A stretch of DNA of 64,000 nt from Liolophura sinensis (GCF_032854445.1 NC_088300.1:79525084-79589083); one strand, 5' to 3'; positions 13,901-24,661 are shown, counted from the first letter of the stretch. The notes: generated by a model not told the origin, from the letters alone. Translations and numbers: made by a program.

Positions 13901-16900
13901 TTTGTCTGAATGACATCAAGGTTTCTACAGAAGGCAGATTTGTCTCCCAATGACTAAGGCAGCATTTTGTTTGAATGACATCTCAGTTTCTACAGAAGAC
14001 AGACTTGTCCCCCAATGACAGAGGCAGTATTTTGTGTGAATGGCATCAAGGTTTCCACAGAGGACAGATTTGTTCCCGAATGACTGAGGCAGTGTTTTGT
14101 GTGAATGACATCAAGGTTTCTACAGAAGACAGATTTGTCCCCCAATGACTGAGGCAGTGTTTTGTCTGAACGGCATCATGGTTTCTACAGAAGACAGACT
14201 TGTCCCCCAATGACAGAGGCAGTGTTTTGTCTGAATGACATCAAGGTTTCTACACAAGACAGATTCGTCCCCCGATGACAGAGGCAGTGTTTTGTGTGAA
14301 TGGCATCAAGGTTTCTACAGAAGGCAGATTTGTCCCCCAATGACTGAGGCAGTGTTTTGTCTGAATGACATCAAGGTTTCTACAGAAGACAGACTTGTCA
14401 CCCGATGACTGAGGCAGTGTTTTGTCTGAATGGCATGTAGGTTTCTACAGAAGGCAGATTTGTCCCCCAATGACTGAGGCAGTGTTTTGTCTCAATGGCA
14501 TCAAGGTTTCCACACAGGACAGATTTGTTCCCTGATGACAGAGGCAGTGTTTTGTGTGAATGGCATCAAGGTTTCTACAGAAGACAGACTTGTCTCCCAA
14601 TGACTGAGGCAGTGTTTTGTCTCAATGGCATCAAGGTTTCCACAGAAGACAGATTTGTCCCCCAAAGACAGAGGCAGAGTTTTGTGTGAATGGCATCAAG
14701 GTTTCTGCACAAGACAAATTTGTCCCCCAATGACTGAGGCAGTGTTTAGTGTGAATGGCATCAAGGTTTCTGTACAAAACAGATTTTTCCCCCAATGACA
14801 GAGGCAGTGTTTTGTCTGCATGGCAGCAAGGTTTCTGCACAAGACAGATTTGTCCCCCACTGACTGAGGCAGTGTTTTGTGTGAATGGCATCAAGGTTTC
14901 CACAGAAGATAGATTTGTCCCATAATGACAGAGGCAGTGTTTTGTCTGAATGACATCAAGGTTTCCACAGAAGACAGACTTGTCACCCGATGACTGAGGC
15001 AGTGTTTTGTCTGAATGGCATGTAGGTTTCTACAGAAGACAGATTTGTCCCCCAATGACTGAGGCAGTGTTTTGTCTCAATGGCATCAAGGTTTCCACAC
15101 AGGACAGATTTGTTCCCTGATGACAGAGGCAGTGTTTTGTGTGAATGGCATCAAGGTTTCTACAGAAGACAGACTTGTCTCCCAATGACTGAGGCAGTGT
15201 TTTGTCTCAATGGCATCAAGGTTTCCACAGAAGACAGATTTGTCCCCCAAAGACAGAGGCAGAGTTTTGTGTGAATGGCATCAAGGTTTCTGCACAAGAC
15301 AAATTTGTCCCCCAATGACTGAGGCAGTGTTTAGTGTGAATGGCATCATGGTTTCTGTACAAGACAGATTTTTTCCCCTAATGACAGAGGCAGTGTTTTG
15401 TCTGCATGGCAGCAAGGTTTCTGCACAAGACAGATTTGTCCCCCACTGACTGAGGCAGTGTTTTGTGTGAATGGCATCAAGGTTTCTGCAGAAGATAGAT
15501 TTGTCCCATAATGACTGAGGCAGTGTTTTGTGTGAATGGCATCAAGGTTTCCACAGAAGACAGATTTGTTCCCTGAAGACAGAGGCAATGTTTTGTGTGA
15601 ATGGCATCAAGGTTTCCACAGAAGACAGATTTGTCCCTTAATGACAGAGGCAGTGTTAGTTTCAGCAGAACACAAGAGACAGATAAAGGTATGGTGGCAT
15701 TTGGCAAGTTGACATCCTACCTCTTCCCACTGAATGAATACCTCACACCTTGTCCACAAGAGCATGGTTACTTACCAAAGGAATACCTGAAATCAAAGGA
15801 AACATAATAGTTGTATCAGTAAAAGTTTTCAACACTTAAAAAAGGAAATGAAAGCTTTTGAAGAAAATTCAACAAATTAAATACACTTACTGTTGATTAA
15901 GTTGTTCGCATATTGTCTGATTACTTGAATGCACAATGTAACACCAAATTTGATGAGAAGACTAAAAGCTTTTTCTCCGTCTATGAAACAACTTTTGAAC
16001 TGTTTAAAATGTTCATAATCATTTGTTAACAGGCATGCTTGCAAATTTGTGTAAAACATAATAATACTTATTACATCTTATGAATATTCATAAAACTGTT
16101 TTGATATTTCATTGGGTTGTCCAAAGTCTGTGATGATTCATCATTGATTTTACAAAATAACCTATGCAATACATGGCTCATGCAAGTTCGATGTAAAAAT
16201 TTGAACCATGTTATGTCTGTTGGCTGTTCACACATTTCATTTCATACAGTTAAATATTATATTTTTCAAATTATTGTGATAAGTTTACTATCTTACGAAT
16301 GTACCAATGTCTCCCAGGCATTAAGCTCTGATCTTGGTAAAGTGGACCAGGCTAATTTTAGCTTGGTTCACTTCAGTCAAACATTTCGAAGCGTGTGCAA
16401 ACTGCATCTAATTGTTGTTGCTCTGTGTCGGAGAGATAAATGATTGTGGCTGCTCTGTTTGTGTTATAGCAATGCTTAGTTTGAGACACCCTGATTTGAT
16501 AATCAGATAAACTGCTTACGTACTCCAGGTTCATGGGTAATATTTGAAACTATTTGGTGCTGATTTTCCAGCTTTCCATTTCATGAAATGTCTAAAGGTT
16601 AAACTTAGACCTCTCCCTTAATTAACCTTCTAGCAGTCTTGTTTAGCCCGTTTCACAAAGACAATATCTGGCTATTGACTGAAGGTTTTTGTCTAAGGGT
16701 TTGAAGGTTAGTGATTCATGCATTCTTGTATGATAACACAACCTACATAAAATTATACACAAAACACCAATTAACTTGTTGCAGAGTCAATACCAGGTTA
16801 CACTGGACATGTGGCTAATAAAGTCATCTACTGTACTTTTCCTTTTATGACTGTAACTTCGTCAAAGTCTATTAATTGACGTATGAAGTAGGTTGTATTG

Positions 16901-19900
16901 CAGTACAGTCCGCTATCACACGTATAGCGGAATCCTCAGATAGCACAATGGCCACATCGGGTGCCACAGTATGAACAGTGATCAGCACACATCAGCGTAA
17001 ATCAGGAAGCCACTATAAAACATATTGGTCATACACACTGAGCATCACATGGATTTCAAGGCCAGACCAGCATGTGTTATATTCCTGAGTATTTTTATTT
17101 TCTTTTGATGATTAATAATTACTTTTACATTTAGTGACTTGTAGTGTGTGTAATATCCAACTGGTTTGTGGAGCCCTCACCCTCCCTGTCTGATAAAATG
17201 ATTTCTTCTACAGAGTGAAACAATATAAACATTGACAACGTTGTCAACGATGGCAAGCTCATAAAATGTTGTTAACTAGTGAAAGCTTAAATTTTGTTCA
17301 AATTGATTGTCACCTTTCTCCTCGTACCGCTAGCTCACCAAGAGCACGATACATAACTGACGAACGCCAGGTAGCACATACAGTGTACATAACAAAGGAG
17401 ACACATAGAGCACATATTCAGGGCAGGAATTTGTGGCTAAAAATCGAATAGTTATTTCTTAGCCAAAAGTTTCAATATTTTGTATTAACACTGAAGCCTT
17501 CTCAGAAGTTACCTACAGGCCGTCATAAGGTTAACAGGTGGCTTGTAGACTGAACTTGACGGCTCAAATGACAGGAGACGGCCCAAATAACAGGAGACAG
17601 CACAAATGCATTGACCCCATTAATAGAGCACGGACCTCAATGAAATTTAGTCAGAGCACACAGCCGGTGACTGCATAAATTTTAATGCATAAATGGCATT
17701 GACTTCAAGTTCAATAGAATATTTTGCAGCATCACAGCACCAAATGACGGCTTTTGTTCACAGTGGAATTATTAGCGCTTGTTTTTTGCCAACAGACGGA
17801 TATTAAAAGAACCTTGAAAGAGGTAGCTTTGACAACTGACGTGGCTTCTATTTTGTGGTAACTGTCGCTGTGGATGGCCAGCAACCTTGTGTGGGTAAGT
17901 CTTATAAACCGATTCAGGGCTGCACAGTTCAAGTACTGCATTTGTGAGAACATTCCGGGGGAGAGCACAGCATAAATGATTTATCAATTACACTCCACAT
18001 ACCTGGCACACAAGCGATTGTTTTGTTCACACCAAATTTCGTGGCCTCCAATATCATGAACGTGGGGCAAACCGCTAGAATTTACCAAGCTGATCTGACA
18101 TGTCTGCAAATTCTACTTGGCAGAGTCTAACTTGAGGTTTTGGTTATATGGTACTGACCACGTTAATAAATGTATAAGGCAGCACAGGGATCTGCAGAAC
18201 CCCAGAACTATATGTTGCCATGGAAACCATGAAACATTAAACAATGGATTCGTTATGTAAATGTTATGAAAGCGTGTTCAAGATAATAACAATATGGAAG
18301 GAAGCCCTTTCTAAGTGCAAACTTACCATCTTTGTCCTACATTGACAATGGAATGGTAAAGCATCCAGAGGACTGCCATGACAACACAATTAGCTCCACC
18401 CATAACCATCACAAGACCCGAGAGAGTCATTCCAGCCAGAGCTATGTAATCTAGGTAAGTGTCAATGTTGGATTTGTAGTCAACAAGCCAAAGTAGAGAA
18501 GGGACATAACTCCAGCTCTTCATGTTTACTCCCCCACTTCTGTGTTCAATGCCTTCCAAATACTTGTCAGCAGGCAGCAACCCATTTCTTCCAATAAGCT
18601 GTTTGTTCTGATGCAAAGCAACCAGAAAGGCCACAACTGTAATACAAAAACATAACAAGTATAAACATTTTAAGATTTACCATCAAATTTTCAATTAACC
18701 TCCTCACTGCTGATATTCTCTACAGGACATATTTGAAAAAATGTGATCTCACATGGTCATTCACTGAACAGCTCTGCAACGAAATGAATAGATATCGCAA
18801 TAGCAGAATCAGCAATTCTCATACATACAACAGGAATATCAACACCATCTACAGCCTTCAAGTAATGTTAGTTGTGGAATATGCCCAGTAACCTCTTGGG
18901 AATAGGTACAGAGAGAAACTGCTTCTAATGTGTCAGATCAACAATAAACCACATTTACCCATCTTCACATGGGCATTAAAAGAGAGTACGTCAACATCAA
19001 CCAAGTAGTCCCCGTAGCTCAAGTAACCTGTTCTGAGTCTTGCCAACCCAAAAACAATCCATGACAAGGGCACAACTTCACGAAATAAATTTATTTTCAG
19101 ACACTACACCCAATGTGGCCGTAACCTGTCTGTCACAACTTTGATCACTTGCGAGACTGATGCGATGAGCACCATCTGACATCAGTGGAGAGGGAGCCAG
19201 CCAAATGGGCGGCCAGTTTTGTCTAGTGTTACAATAATGATTGCCATAGGTATTATCTCCCTTGAACGACCATACTTTTTCTGTGCTCACAACGATCACG
19301 TGACGATGCATGACTATCAGGATGAGATGGCAGCCACAGGGGGTGTAGTGTCTGAAAATGTATTTATTTTGTGAATTTGTGCTGTTGTCATGGATCGTTT
19401 TTGGTTCGGCGAGACTCAGGACAGGTTAAATGAGTATGGGAACCACTCGCTTGATGTTGATTTACGCTAGGCAAACTTTAATGCCCGTGTGAAGATGCAG
19501 TAAAGTTGTTTACCATCGATTCGACACATTGGAAGCAGTTTTTCTCTGTAACTCTGCCCAAACTTGGTGTTGTGGAATGTGAGAGTTACCGTACATTCAG
19601 TGATCCCGCAGTTACCAGTCATGTAAGCCATGAACGTTACATATGATGAAAGATTTTAGGATGCAGAATTCTACGAAAGTCATAAATGCCATGCCAGCTC
19701 TTTACCTTTCATTCACATGTGTAATGAAAAATCATTTGTTAAACTGTCCAAAACACACAGATGCAGTGCTGCCAGGCAGTGCAGAGATGTCAATGTCTAA
19801 GCTGGAACAACAACAACAAGCGCACTTACAATAAATAAAGCCTAGATAACGCAAAAGGACAATGCGGGTGAGCCAGAAAGTTCCTGTGGACAGTTTTGGA

Positions 19901-20010
19901 TGTGGGTTTGGCGTAGGTTTGCTGTTACTCTCATTGCCACTTGTATTAGAGTCTGAAACGGGTGCCGTAATGGGCTCACGTCTTCGGCGTAACCCTTCCT
20001 CGCCCGTCAT
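1795..20010 (-). CDS. LMF1: Lipase maturation factor 1-like gene, ten spliced exons, 3' end outside window
   Basis: LMF1 is a multi-pass ER membrane protein needed for folding and assembly of secreted dimeric lipases such as lipoprotein lipase (family knowledge). Coding exons, 5' to 3' on the minus strand: 20010-19830, 18636-18327, 15786-15776, 11914-11766, 11558-11493, 8872-8705, 7545-7362, 4854-4701, 2734-2551, 1907-1795. They total 1520 nt, join in one open frame of 506 codons plus 2 nt, and all have AG/GT borders. Family motifs seen in order: HQNKQLIG (69-76), YSFGWESQLLETGFLAIFLC (165-184), GDKCWRDLTCM (224-234), FETLTNHFVEL, SGNLSFLNWLTM, SSRQAMNT, IVNTYGAFGS, CKPGN, ISPYHYRLDWLMWFAAFQ. 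These match LMF1 rather than LMF2. Human LMF1 has about 567 residues, so roughly 60 residues are missing beyond position 1. The introns are packed with minisatellites. Confidence 0.95.
2000..2460. repeat. 38-bp minisatellite in LMF1 intron 9
   Basis: About 12 copies of a 38-bp unit with core GGTAATGTACACACAATGTA and alternating GACAGTCTG/GACAGCCTG ends. I see no resemblance to the nearby exon borders. Confidence 0.93.
2551..2734 (-). CDS. LMF1: LMF1 exon 9 (residues 408-469)
   Basis: The acceptor is ttgtggcag and the donor is TTCCAG|gtaaag. The exon encodes ITKERTEVIFEGTY, AVWQEYQFKCKPGNITRRPC and ISPYHYRLDWLMWFAAFQ. It carries a possible N-glycosylation site, Asn-Ile-Thr, in a segment that family topology would place in the ER lumen. 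Confidence 0.96.
2935..4560. repeat. 54-bp minisatellite in LMF1 intron 8
   Basis: About 30 copies of a 54-bp unit (core CACCATTATCAATCAACGAC). There are two subtypes: GGAGGAATACCTCCATCACC, and GGGGGAATACCACGATCACC which appears only after about 3915. The unit is 18 codons long, so long open frames occur on the plus strand; they are by-products. The last copies at 4520-4590 are decayed. Confidence 0.94.
4701..4854 (-). CDS. LMF1: LMF1 exon 8 (residues 357-408)
   Basis: The acceptor is gtgctcag and the donor is GGCAG|gtgaga. The exon encodes NYVRRVYNICLGCTLVYLSL, then PVVQNLLSSRQAMNTSFDSL and RIVNTYGAFG. The SSRQxMNT and IVNTYGAFG blocks are strongly conserved in LMF1. The terminal AG joins C of exon 9 as Ser408. 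Confidence 0.96.
4915..5575. repeat. 45-bp minisatellite in LMF1 intron 7
   Basis: About 14 copies of a 45-bp unit with core CAGTATTTGTCCTTAAATTG and CAACATATAAAAACAACC. It begins roughly 60 bp from the exon 8 acceptor but does not contain it. The unit is a multiple of three, giving open frames on both strands. Confidence 0.93.
5655..7440 (-). repeat. 105-bp array built from the end of LMF1 exon 7 and its 5' splice site
   Basis: Fifteen copies of a 105-bp unit run from 5877 to 7440, preceded by two or three older diverged copies from 5655. Read on the minus strand, each unit holds the last ~65 bases of exon 7 (from GCCCACTGGAGGGTGAC to CTTACAC), the GT of its donor, and about 40 bases of intron. 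The copy at 7362-7440 is the real exon end. Many units keep GTAAGG; others have GTGGGG at the same place. The homogenised plus-strand frames (MCPTxCKRRGFAL...) are artefacts. Confidence 0.95.
7362..7545 (-). CDS. LMF1: LMF1 exon 7 (residues 296-357)
   Basis: The exon is 184 nt with acceptor tgtccttcag and donor CTAG|gtaagg. It encodes VVLIISGNLSFLNWLTMLPS, LACFDDVSLSW, and a less conserved tail SAHWRVTEIQMAHKLGKAP ending PLTL. The final G pairs with GT of exon 8 as Gly357. Both borders are repeated as tandem arrays: the acceptor with the first 24 coding bases on the upstream side, and the last ~65 coding bases with the donor on the downstream side. The true exon is identified as the only copy that continues through the whole conserved reading frame. 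Confidence 0.94.
7528..8517 (-). repeat. 43-bp array built from the 3' splice site and start of LMF1 exon 7
   Basis: About 22-23 copies of a 43-bp unit. On the minus strand each is CTGGTCCTATGTCCTTCAG followed by GTAGTCCTGATTATCAGC and GGTAAT, that is, pyrimidine tract, AG and the first 24 coding bases (VVLIISGN) of exon 7. The copy nearest 7545 continues into the real exon. Units around 7920-7980 and 8370-8440 are more diverged and alike, suggesting a block duplication. Confidence 0.96.
8705..8872 (-). CDS. LMF1: LMF1 exon 6 (residues 240-295)
   Basis: The exon is 168 nt, phase 0/0, with acceptor gttatctag and donor CAG|gtaagg. It encodes TQPVPNPLSYYLHQSPEIF, then HKFETLTNHFVELVAPFLL and GGVIQILFQ. 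A diverged second copy of its acceptor and first ~27 coding bases lies immediately upstream (8888-8927). Confidence 0.95.
8841..8927 (-). repeat. Two-copy duplication of the LMF1 exon 6 acceptor
   Basis: The segment around GGATTGGGAACTGG and TCTAGAT occurs twice about 47 bp apart (8853-8877 and 8898-8923). On the minus strand both contain the AG acceptor and the first coding bases of exon 6 (TQPVPNP); only the one at 8872 joins the full exon. Confidence 0.85.
9118..11315. repeat. 32-bp minisatellite in LMF1 intron 5, graded divergence
   Basis: About 65 copies of a 32-bp unit with core CCCCTGACTAATGAGGCTAC and ATGTTCAGACAG. Copies between 9118 and 9780 are strongly diverged and irregular in length; those from 9830 to 11310 are nearly uniform. 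A block of about 418 bp starting near 10440 recurs near 10858. Confidence 0.93.
11493..11558 (-). CDS. LMF1: LMF1 exon 5 (residues 218-239)
   Basis: This 66-nt, phase 0/0 exon has acceptor catttcag and donor GAG|gtgatg. It encodes GLIKIRGDKCWRDLTCMNY followed by HYE. The GDxCWRDLTCM core is the most diagnostic LMF family motif. Confidence 0.95.
11766..11914 (-). CDS. LMF1: LMF1 exon 4 (residues 168-217)
   Basis: The acceptor is ctacag and the donor is GCA|gtaag. The exon encodes WESQLLETGFLAIFLCPVYS, then PVPRGTPVSRVAIWAYRW and LIFRIMLGA. This is the conserved central LMF segment with a luminal Pro-rich turn followed by a membrane segment. Confidence 0.95.
12105..12585. repeat. Diverged ~195-bp repeat, two to three copies
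   Basis: Segments sharing GATGTGAAAACTGT, CTGACCCAAA.AAAA.CCTT and AAAACCTGA recur at about 12130, 12330 and 12520. Copies are heavily diverged, with small indels. It lies in LMF1 intron 3. Confidence 0.6.
12700..12885. repeat. Irregular short repeat (AACCAGAAAGATGTAAAG)
   Basis: Six to eight degenerate copies of an 18-27-bp motif AACCAGAAAGATGTAAAG, just left of the larger 65-bp array. The preceding 12595-12665 also shows GACACCAACTTGGACACC-like repeats. Confidence 0.6.
13030..15660. repeat. 65-bp minisatellite in LMF1 intron 3
   Basis: About 40 copies of a 65-bp unit with cores GAATGGCATCAAGGTTTC and GACTGAGGCAGTGTTTTG. A 9-unit block of 585 bp is duplicated: the stretch from about 14495 recurs from about 15080 almost unchanged. 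It ends about 120 bp from the microexon. Confidence 0.94.
15776..15786 (-). CDS. LMF1: LMF1 exon 3, 11-nt microexon
   Basis: Read on the minus strand the exon is GTATTCCTTTG. The acceptor before it is pyrimidine-rich (tttcctttgatttcag) and the donor after it is gtaagt. It completes Trp164, encodes Tyr-Ser-Phe, and gives the first base of Gly168, restoring the family motif W-YSFG-WE that neither neighbouring exon contains. It was found by asking which 2-modulo-3 insert could join exons 2 and 4. It lies about 120 bp to the right of the end of a 2.6-kb 65-bp-unit array. Confidence 0.9.
15787..18326. other. LMF1 intron 2
   Basis: The intron lies between the microexon and exon 2. It is A+T-rich and largely single-copy; I see no exon, array or recognisable element in it. 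Short open frames at 16117-16443 (+) and 15877-16059 (-) have no family resemblance. Confidence 0.7.
18327..18636 (-). CDS. LMF1: LMF1 exon 2 (residues 61-164)
   Basis: The acceptor is ttattacag... ending at 18637 and the donor is atg|gtaagt. The exon encodes VAFLVALHQNKQLIG, GLLPADKYLEG, SWSYVPSLLWL and a hydrophobic stretch with LVMVMGGANCVVMAVLWML, ending VNVGQR plus TG of a split Trp codon. The order and spacing match the N-terminal third of LMF1. The TG end demands a following exon that supplies G and is 2 modulo 3 in length, which the next exon provides. Confidence 0.95.
18637..19829. other. LMF1 intron 1
   Basis: The intron is about 1.2 kb with GT/AG ends. I see no repeats or other features in it. 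Confidence 0.75.
19830..20010 (-). CDS. LMF1: LMF1 exon 1 (residues 1-60)
   Basis: The start ATG at 20010 opens MTGEEGLRRRREPI, a polar cytosolic N-terminus rich in Ser, Asn and Pro. Then comes the conserved block GTFWLTRIVLLRYLGFIY, the beginning of the first membrane segment. The exon ends T|gtaagt, and that single T joins TT of exon 2 to make Phe61. The start was chosen because it is the first in-frame ATG ahead of the conserved block; no upstream start was examined at transcript level. Confidence 0.88.
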
Positions 20011-20751
20011 ACTGCTTTACTGCCACGGAGGAATATCTTAAGAGTAGTCCCCCTTTAGTGCGCGTTCGAAAACTATCAGTTGGCCACTGCTTGCATGCTG
20101 TCATCTTATCGCGCTAGGAACTATTTCAAAACTTCGAGGAAACGTTAAAAATGGATTAAAGAAGTACAGTGAAAGTTGCCTGCCGACTGCAAACTTAATT
20201 TAACGAAAGTGATTTTATACTCAGAAACATGTTTTTAAATCTTCTTACCTCCAGATTCTGGAGTAATTTCCTGAATCGTTATAAGAAAACTTCATTGTGA
20301 ACAACACACTGAAGATACACTACCTGCGTACACTATAGTCGCTTTGCCTATACTCTTTGTTCATTTCATTTGTTTCACGTAAAAATGACACTTTCATAAC
20401 AATAGTTCATAAAGGCGCACTGATCGGAACACAAGCTCCATGGGGGGGGGGGGGATGTTAATACAGAGAATAAAAAAAAAAAAGAATAAAATCGGGTCTT
20501 GATTATTGAATTTTCTAAACAATTCATATTTAAACACTCTTAATTGCAATGGCCCTTGTATTCTTCACGTAAGTAGTGATGAGTTGCTTGCATGACAAGG
20601 ACAATGCAGTCTGACTGCTCGAGTAAGACAAAGAGAATGGTAGGCCTATGTGGACTTTTTTTGAAGATACTACGAGAAACCGAGGTACGAGTTCTGGAGA
20701 ATGAAATAATTATATACGACTGATATGCATTGATATCTGGCAGAGGCAACA

Positions 20752-21090
20752 GTCTGTATGATTGGGGTTTAACGTCATACTTTACAATTTTTCAGTCATG
20801 ACGACCACGAGTCATTAGGTGTGTGGCAGAGCGAGTTCATGCTACCACAGCGCTGCCTCCACTGAAGTATCATGTCACCAGACATGACACCAAACTCAGT
20901 CACATTATACTGACACCGGACCAACTCGTCATGTTTCCTTGTTCTAAGATCTCACTCCTGAGCGCCAAGCGAGGCAGCAGCAAGTACCATTTTTAAAGTC
21001 TTTCGTATGATCTGACCCAGCCTTGATCCCGTTGTCTCCGGACTTCGAGGCTGAGGTTCTAACCATTAGACCAACGAAACGGCCCCTAGC
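20752..21090 (-). mobile_element. tRNA-derived SINE, family A, near full length
   Basis: Minus-oriented. The head at the right end is tRNA-like (TGGTCTAATGGTTAGAACC as box A, GGGTCAGATC as box B), followed by a body with CTTGGCGCTCAGGAGTG, ending in the shared GACGTTAAACCCC segment. It is a divergent member of the family seen at 28334, 51757 and 62876. Confidence 0.75.
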
Positions 21091-22485
21091 TGAATAGTGA
21101 ACGGTGTGGTGCGGATTGCACGTCTTTGTAGCCTTACCAAATACAGCATCACGCTATGACAGGCAGCTGTAACTGTCATTCTTTATTTCTTTTAATAAGA
21201 TTACCACACATCCCTTCTAATTAGCGACAAATAGGTATAGGGAGCGGCTGCATTATCTGACTGAAGTGGAATTGGTATTTCTTAAGATCTAATTAACGAC
21301 ACGTCAGTATAAGGAGACGTTATATACTTGAGCGGCGGTTATTCACATAAATTTGTTCTCTTCTGGACTATCGGCGTAACGCACTCAACACACAGACTAA
21401 CCTGTTTCAAATATAAAAGTTTATTTCATTCATGTAGTTGCATACCTACATATCACAATAAATTTTGTATATTATATAAAGGACATCAGGGCCTTTATAA
21501 TAAGTGATTTCAAAGAGTAATAAAAGTATTATACATCTGAACAGATAACACGTTCTTCGGTACGTGCTAAAGTGGAATGGATTACATTTTACAAGAAATA
21601 TATTGCAAGTCCATCGTTAAACCGACAGAAATAGGGATTCCCATATTGATGTAATCGAGGCACTGGAATAGATGCGTAGATGAGAGTTTCTTTTTGTTTT
21701 GTTTCTTTTTTTCACAATTAAATCTAAACTCAAGGGTTTGTAAATATACAATCAGTATAAATACTGAGACATCATCTAAATATGAAGAGTACCACTGGAG
21801 TAACGAATTGGAGATGTAAATCGCCTTCGTCATTTACTGAACTTCTCGGGCAGACTCATCATCATGGAATAAAAATAAAATCAGAATAAAGAACGAAGAA
21901 TAAAACTTTATAATCCTGACAGAAAAAAAATTGCTTGAGCAAGATGAAAAAAAAAACAAGAAAATAAGATGACGCGCAATTGATACAAAAATTCAGCCCT
22001 TTATCCAACCAGAGAATAGCAGACAACATGGATGAACATATCTGTGGAGCAATTTACAAGATTCGCCGCCCTTAGAGGGTAAGCGTTATCGATCTAAAAT
22101 TAAGACAGTGAAACCATATGACATTTATACAGTTTAACTAAAGAAATATAAATCTATAACAAACCGGATGTATACACCTAAATACACGTCTACAAATAAA
22201 TCAATGTATATTAATTAATTATTATACTGTTTTATTATTACAAAACAAACCACACAGTAAAAGAAACCCATTCAGTAAAACAAGCTGAAGCACCACAACG
22301 TTAAGAATACTTTTTAGTTGTTATAGTTTGAGCTTTTCAAGCGCATAATGCTGTTCCCGTGAGTTTATACATACACGGCGAGACAGTACAATCTACGGCA
22401 TAGAAGCAATATCAACTGCAGCGTTTAGCTTCGTTTTAGAAGAAAATATTTAGATAGAAGATATTTTAGGCTAGAGATTAAGACG

Positions 22486-22940
22486 ACACGTGTTTCCTGC
22501 ATCGGGCTATAGGGTATATTGTACGTGACTTGAAGCCTACACGTGTTTCTTGCATCGGGATATAGGGTATATTGTATGCGAGTTGAAGGCTACACGCGAT
22601 TCCTGCATCGGGTTATAGGGTATACTGTATGTGAGTTGAAGCCTACTTGTGTTTTCTGCATATGGATATAGGTTATATTGTACGTGACTTGAAGGCTACA
22701 CGTGTTTCTTGCATCGGGATATAGGGTATATTGTACGAGAGTTGAAGGCTACACGTGTTTCCTGTATCGGGGTCTTGGGTATATGGTATGTAAGTTGAAG
22801 GCTACACGTGTTTCCTGCGTTGGGCTATAGGATATATTGGACGTGAGTTGAAGGCTACACATGTTTCTTGCATCGGGATATAGGGGATATTGTACGTGAG
22901 TTGAACGCTACACGTGTTTCCTGCATCGGGATATAGGGTA
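22486..22940. repeat. 53-bp minisatellite
   Basis: Eight to nine diverged copies of a 53-bp unit with cores GAAGGCTACACGTGTTTCCT and GCATCGGGATATAGGGTATA, in the intergenic region. Confidence 0.92.
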
Positions 22941-24661
22941 GAGGACCGTTAAACATCATACAGGTGCTTCCTGTACTGAGACAAAAGGTATTAGGGGAAA
23001 AGCAGAAATACAAGAGACAGAAACACTAGAATGAATGTAATTATTAGATTGACTATTAACAGTTTTAGCTCAAGAACTAAATTAGACCCTTTATGGTTCA
23101 TCAATAAAACATATGAACAACCAAATAAAAAAATTAAATTAATTAAAAACACAAACAAATAATAAAACTTAAAAATTGTGGTCAACTGGTTTAAGATAAC
23201 TTAAAACTGGACTACCTTAAGAACTAGAGACAACATTAATTCGCAAGTGTAAGACAAAACACGCAAAAACACTACTAAATGTTACTTACACTTTAAACTT
23301 TCTCATATATCAACCATGTCTATAAAATATACTGGACGAAAAGAACTTGCTCTTAATTTACGGTTTCATCTTTTGCACATACTGAGCTGCTCATTATGAA
23401 GAAACATTTATGCCGTGAAGTGATAGTAAGTAACCGGAGTGCTTGCAGACAGACATGCTGTAAGGCTCTCAGTGGCACTGAATCGAGTGATGCCAGGTTT
23501 TTGGACAAGGCTATACTACTGTAGAATGGCGGAATTCCCCCAATTTCACAGCGTTCCACGTATAAGTGGTTTTCTGCATATAGGTATATTTACACAAAAC
23601 ACGTGTGTAGGTTAACTGCAAAAGGCACTAGGTTTACATGCATACATTTACCAACATATAGAATGAATTTGAAATCATCTAGGATTTTTGCGGATATAGC
23701 CAACAATCATTTTCACAACGTAAATTTGTTTCAGAGTGTAACATAGACCAAACTAAACGTAATACTCCCATGCATACTTGACAAAATCGTTGAAGCAAAA
23801 TATTATAACTTTTACCTTATCTTACATTGATTACCTCCTAACTGTTCACAAGCTACGGAGACAACTAGAATGCAGAATGGAACAGTATGCCCCTGAACAG
23901 ACTCATTCAAGGGCGCGCAACTAGTTAGCTTTGGAAATTATATGCAGTCCTTACTAAGTTGCACCACACTTCATGGTTAAAAGTGCTTAAAAGTTTGGAA
24001 GTGTAGCTTCAAATAGCTCTCTGGTGTAAAAACAGAATTACACCAGAAATAAGAGAGTAGGGAAGGCCTTGAAATCTGTACATGATACACTTTGGACGAG
24101 GCCAACGTCTGATGACGTCTATCACGGCGAAGACTTATTTGAGCGGTGTTGTGAGGTTGAGATGATACATGGGATAGTTCTGGGATTCAGTGGATACATG
24201 AAGTTGCTTTCCATGGGATATATGGATAAACAAAGTTCCAACCTATAGAATCCTCAGTCCTCAGAATTACCCTCTGAACAATTCAGTGAGGCGTAATGCT
24301 GACAAAATTAGCACCGTCACTATATAGGCGATAGTGATTCAAAATTAAAGTAAGTGTCTGTACATTTCAATCAAAATATAGGCATACTGCATAGTTGTTT
24401 CAATGGGATTGGGAGATTTGATCTAAATGTTTAGCTCTTTTAGGTCTGGTGAGTACGTTTTCGGACAAAGCAGAGAAAACCTTGAAGTGAGTGTTCCTGA
24501 AATGTCACAGAGAGCAAATACTCAGGAATTAGACTGATTCAGTGTTTTTTCAAACACCGTTTCACCGTCAACAGAATGAAATACTGATAAAATCAAAATC
24601 TTGTGACGCTACATAAAAATTGTTGTAGGGACAAGTATCATTTCCAACTTGTGCGCTAACA

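Larger units (their letters stand above)
20011..24661. other. Intergenic region between LMF1 5' end and tetraspanin 3' end
   Basis: About 4.65 kb separating two genes on the same strand. It should hold the LMF1 promoter (just right of 20010) and the tetraspanin 3' UTR (just left of 24662). It includes a G12 run at 20443-20454, a SINE at 20752-21090 and a 53-bp array at 22486-22940. I see no convincing TATA box or polyadenylation signal. Confidence 0.7.

Noticed and set aside
15747-15757. Alternative 11-nt candidate microexon GTATTCATTCA flanked by AG and GT
   Set aside because: It would give YSF-Arg instead of YSFG, and its acceptor has no pyrimidine tract; the candidate at 15776-15786 has strong splice sites and the invariant motif.
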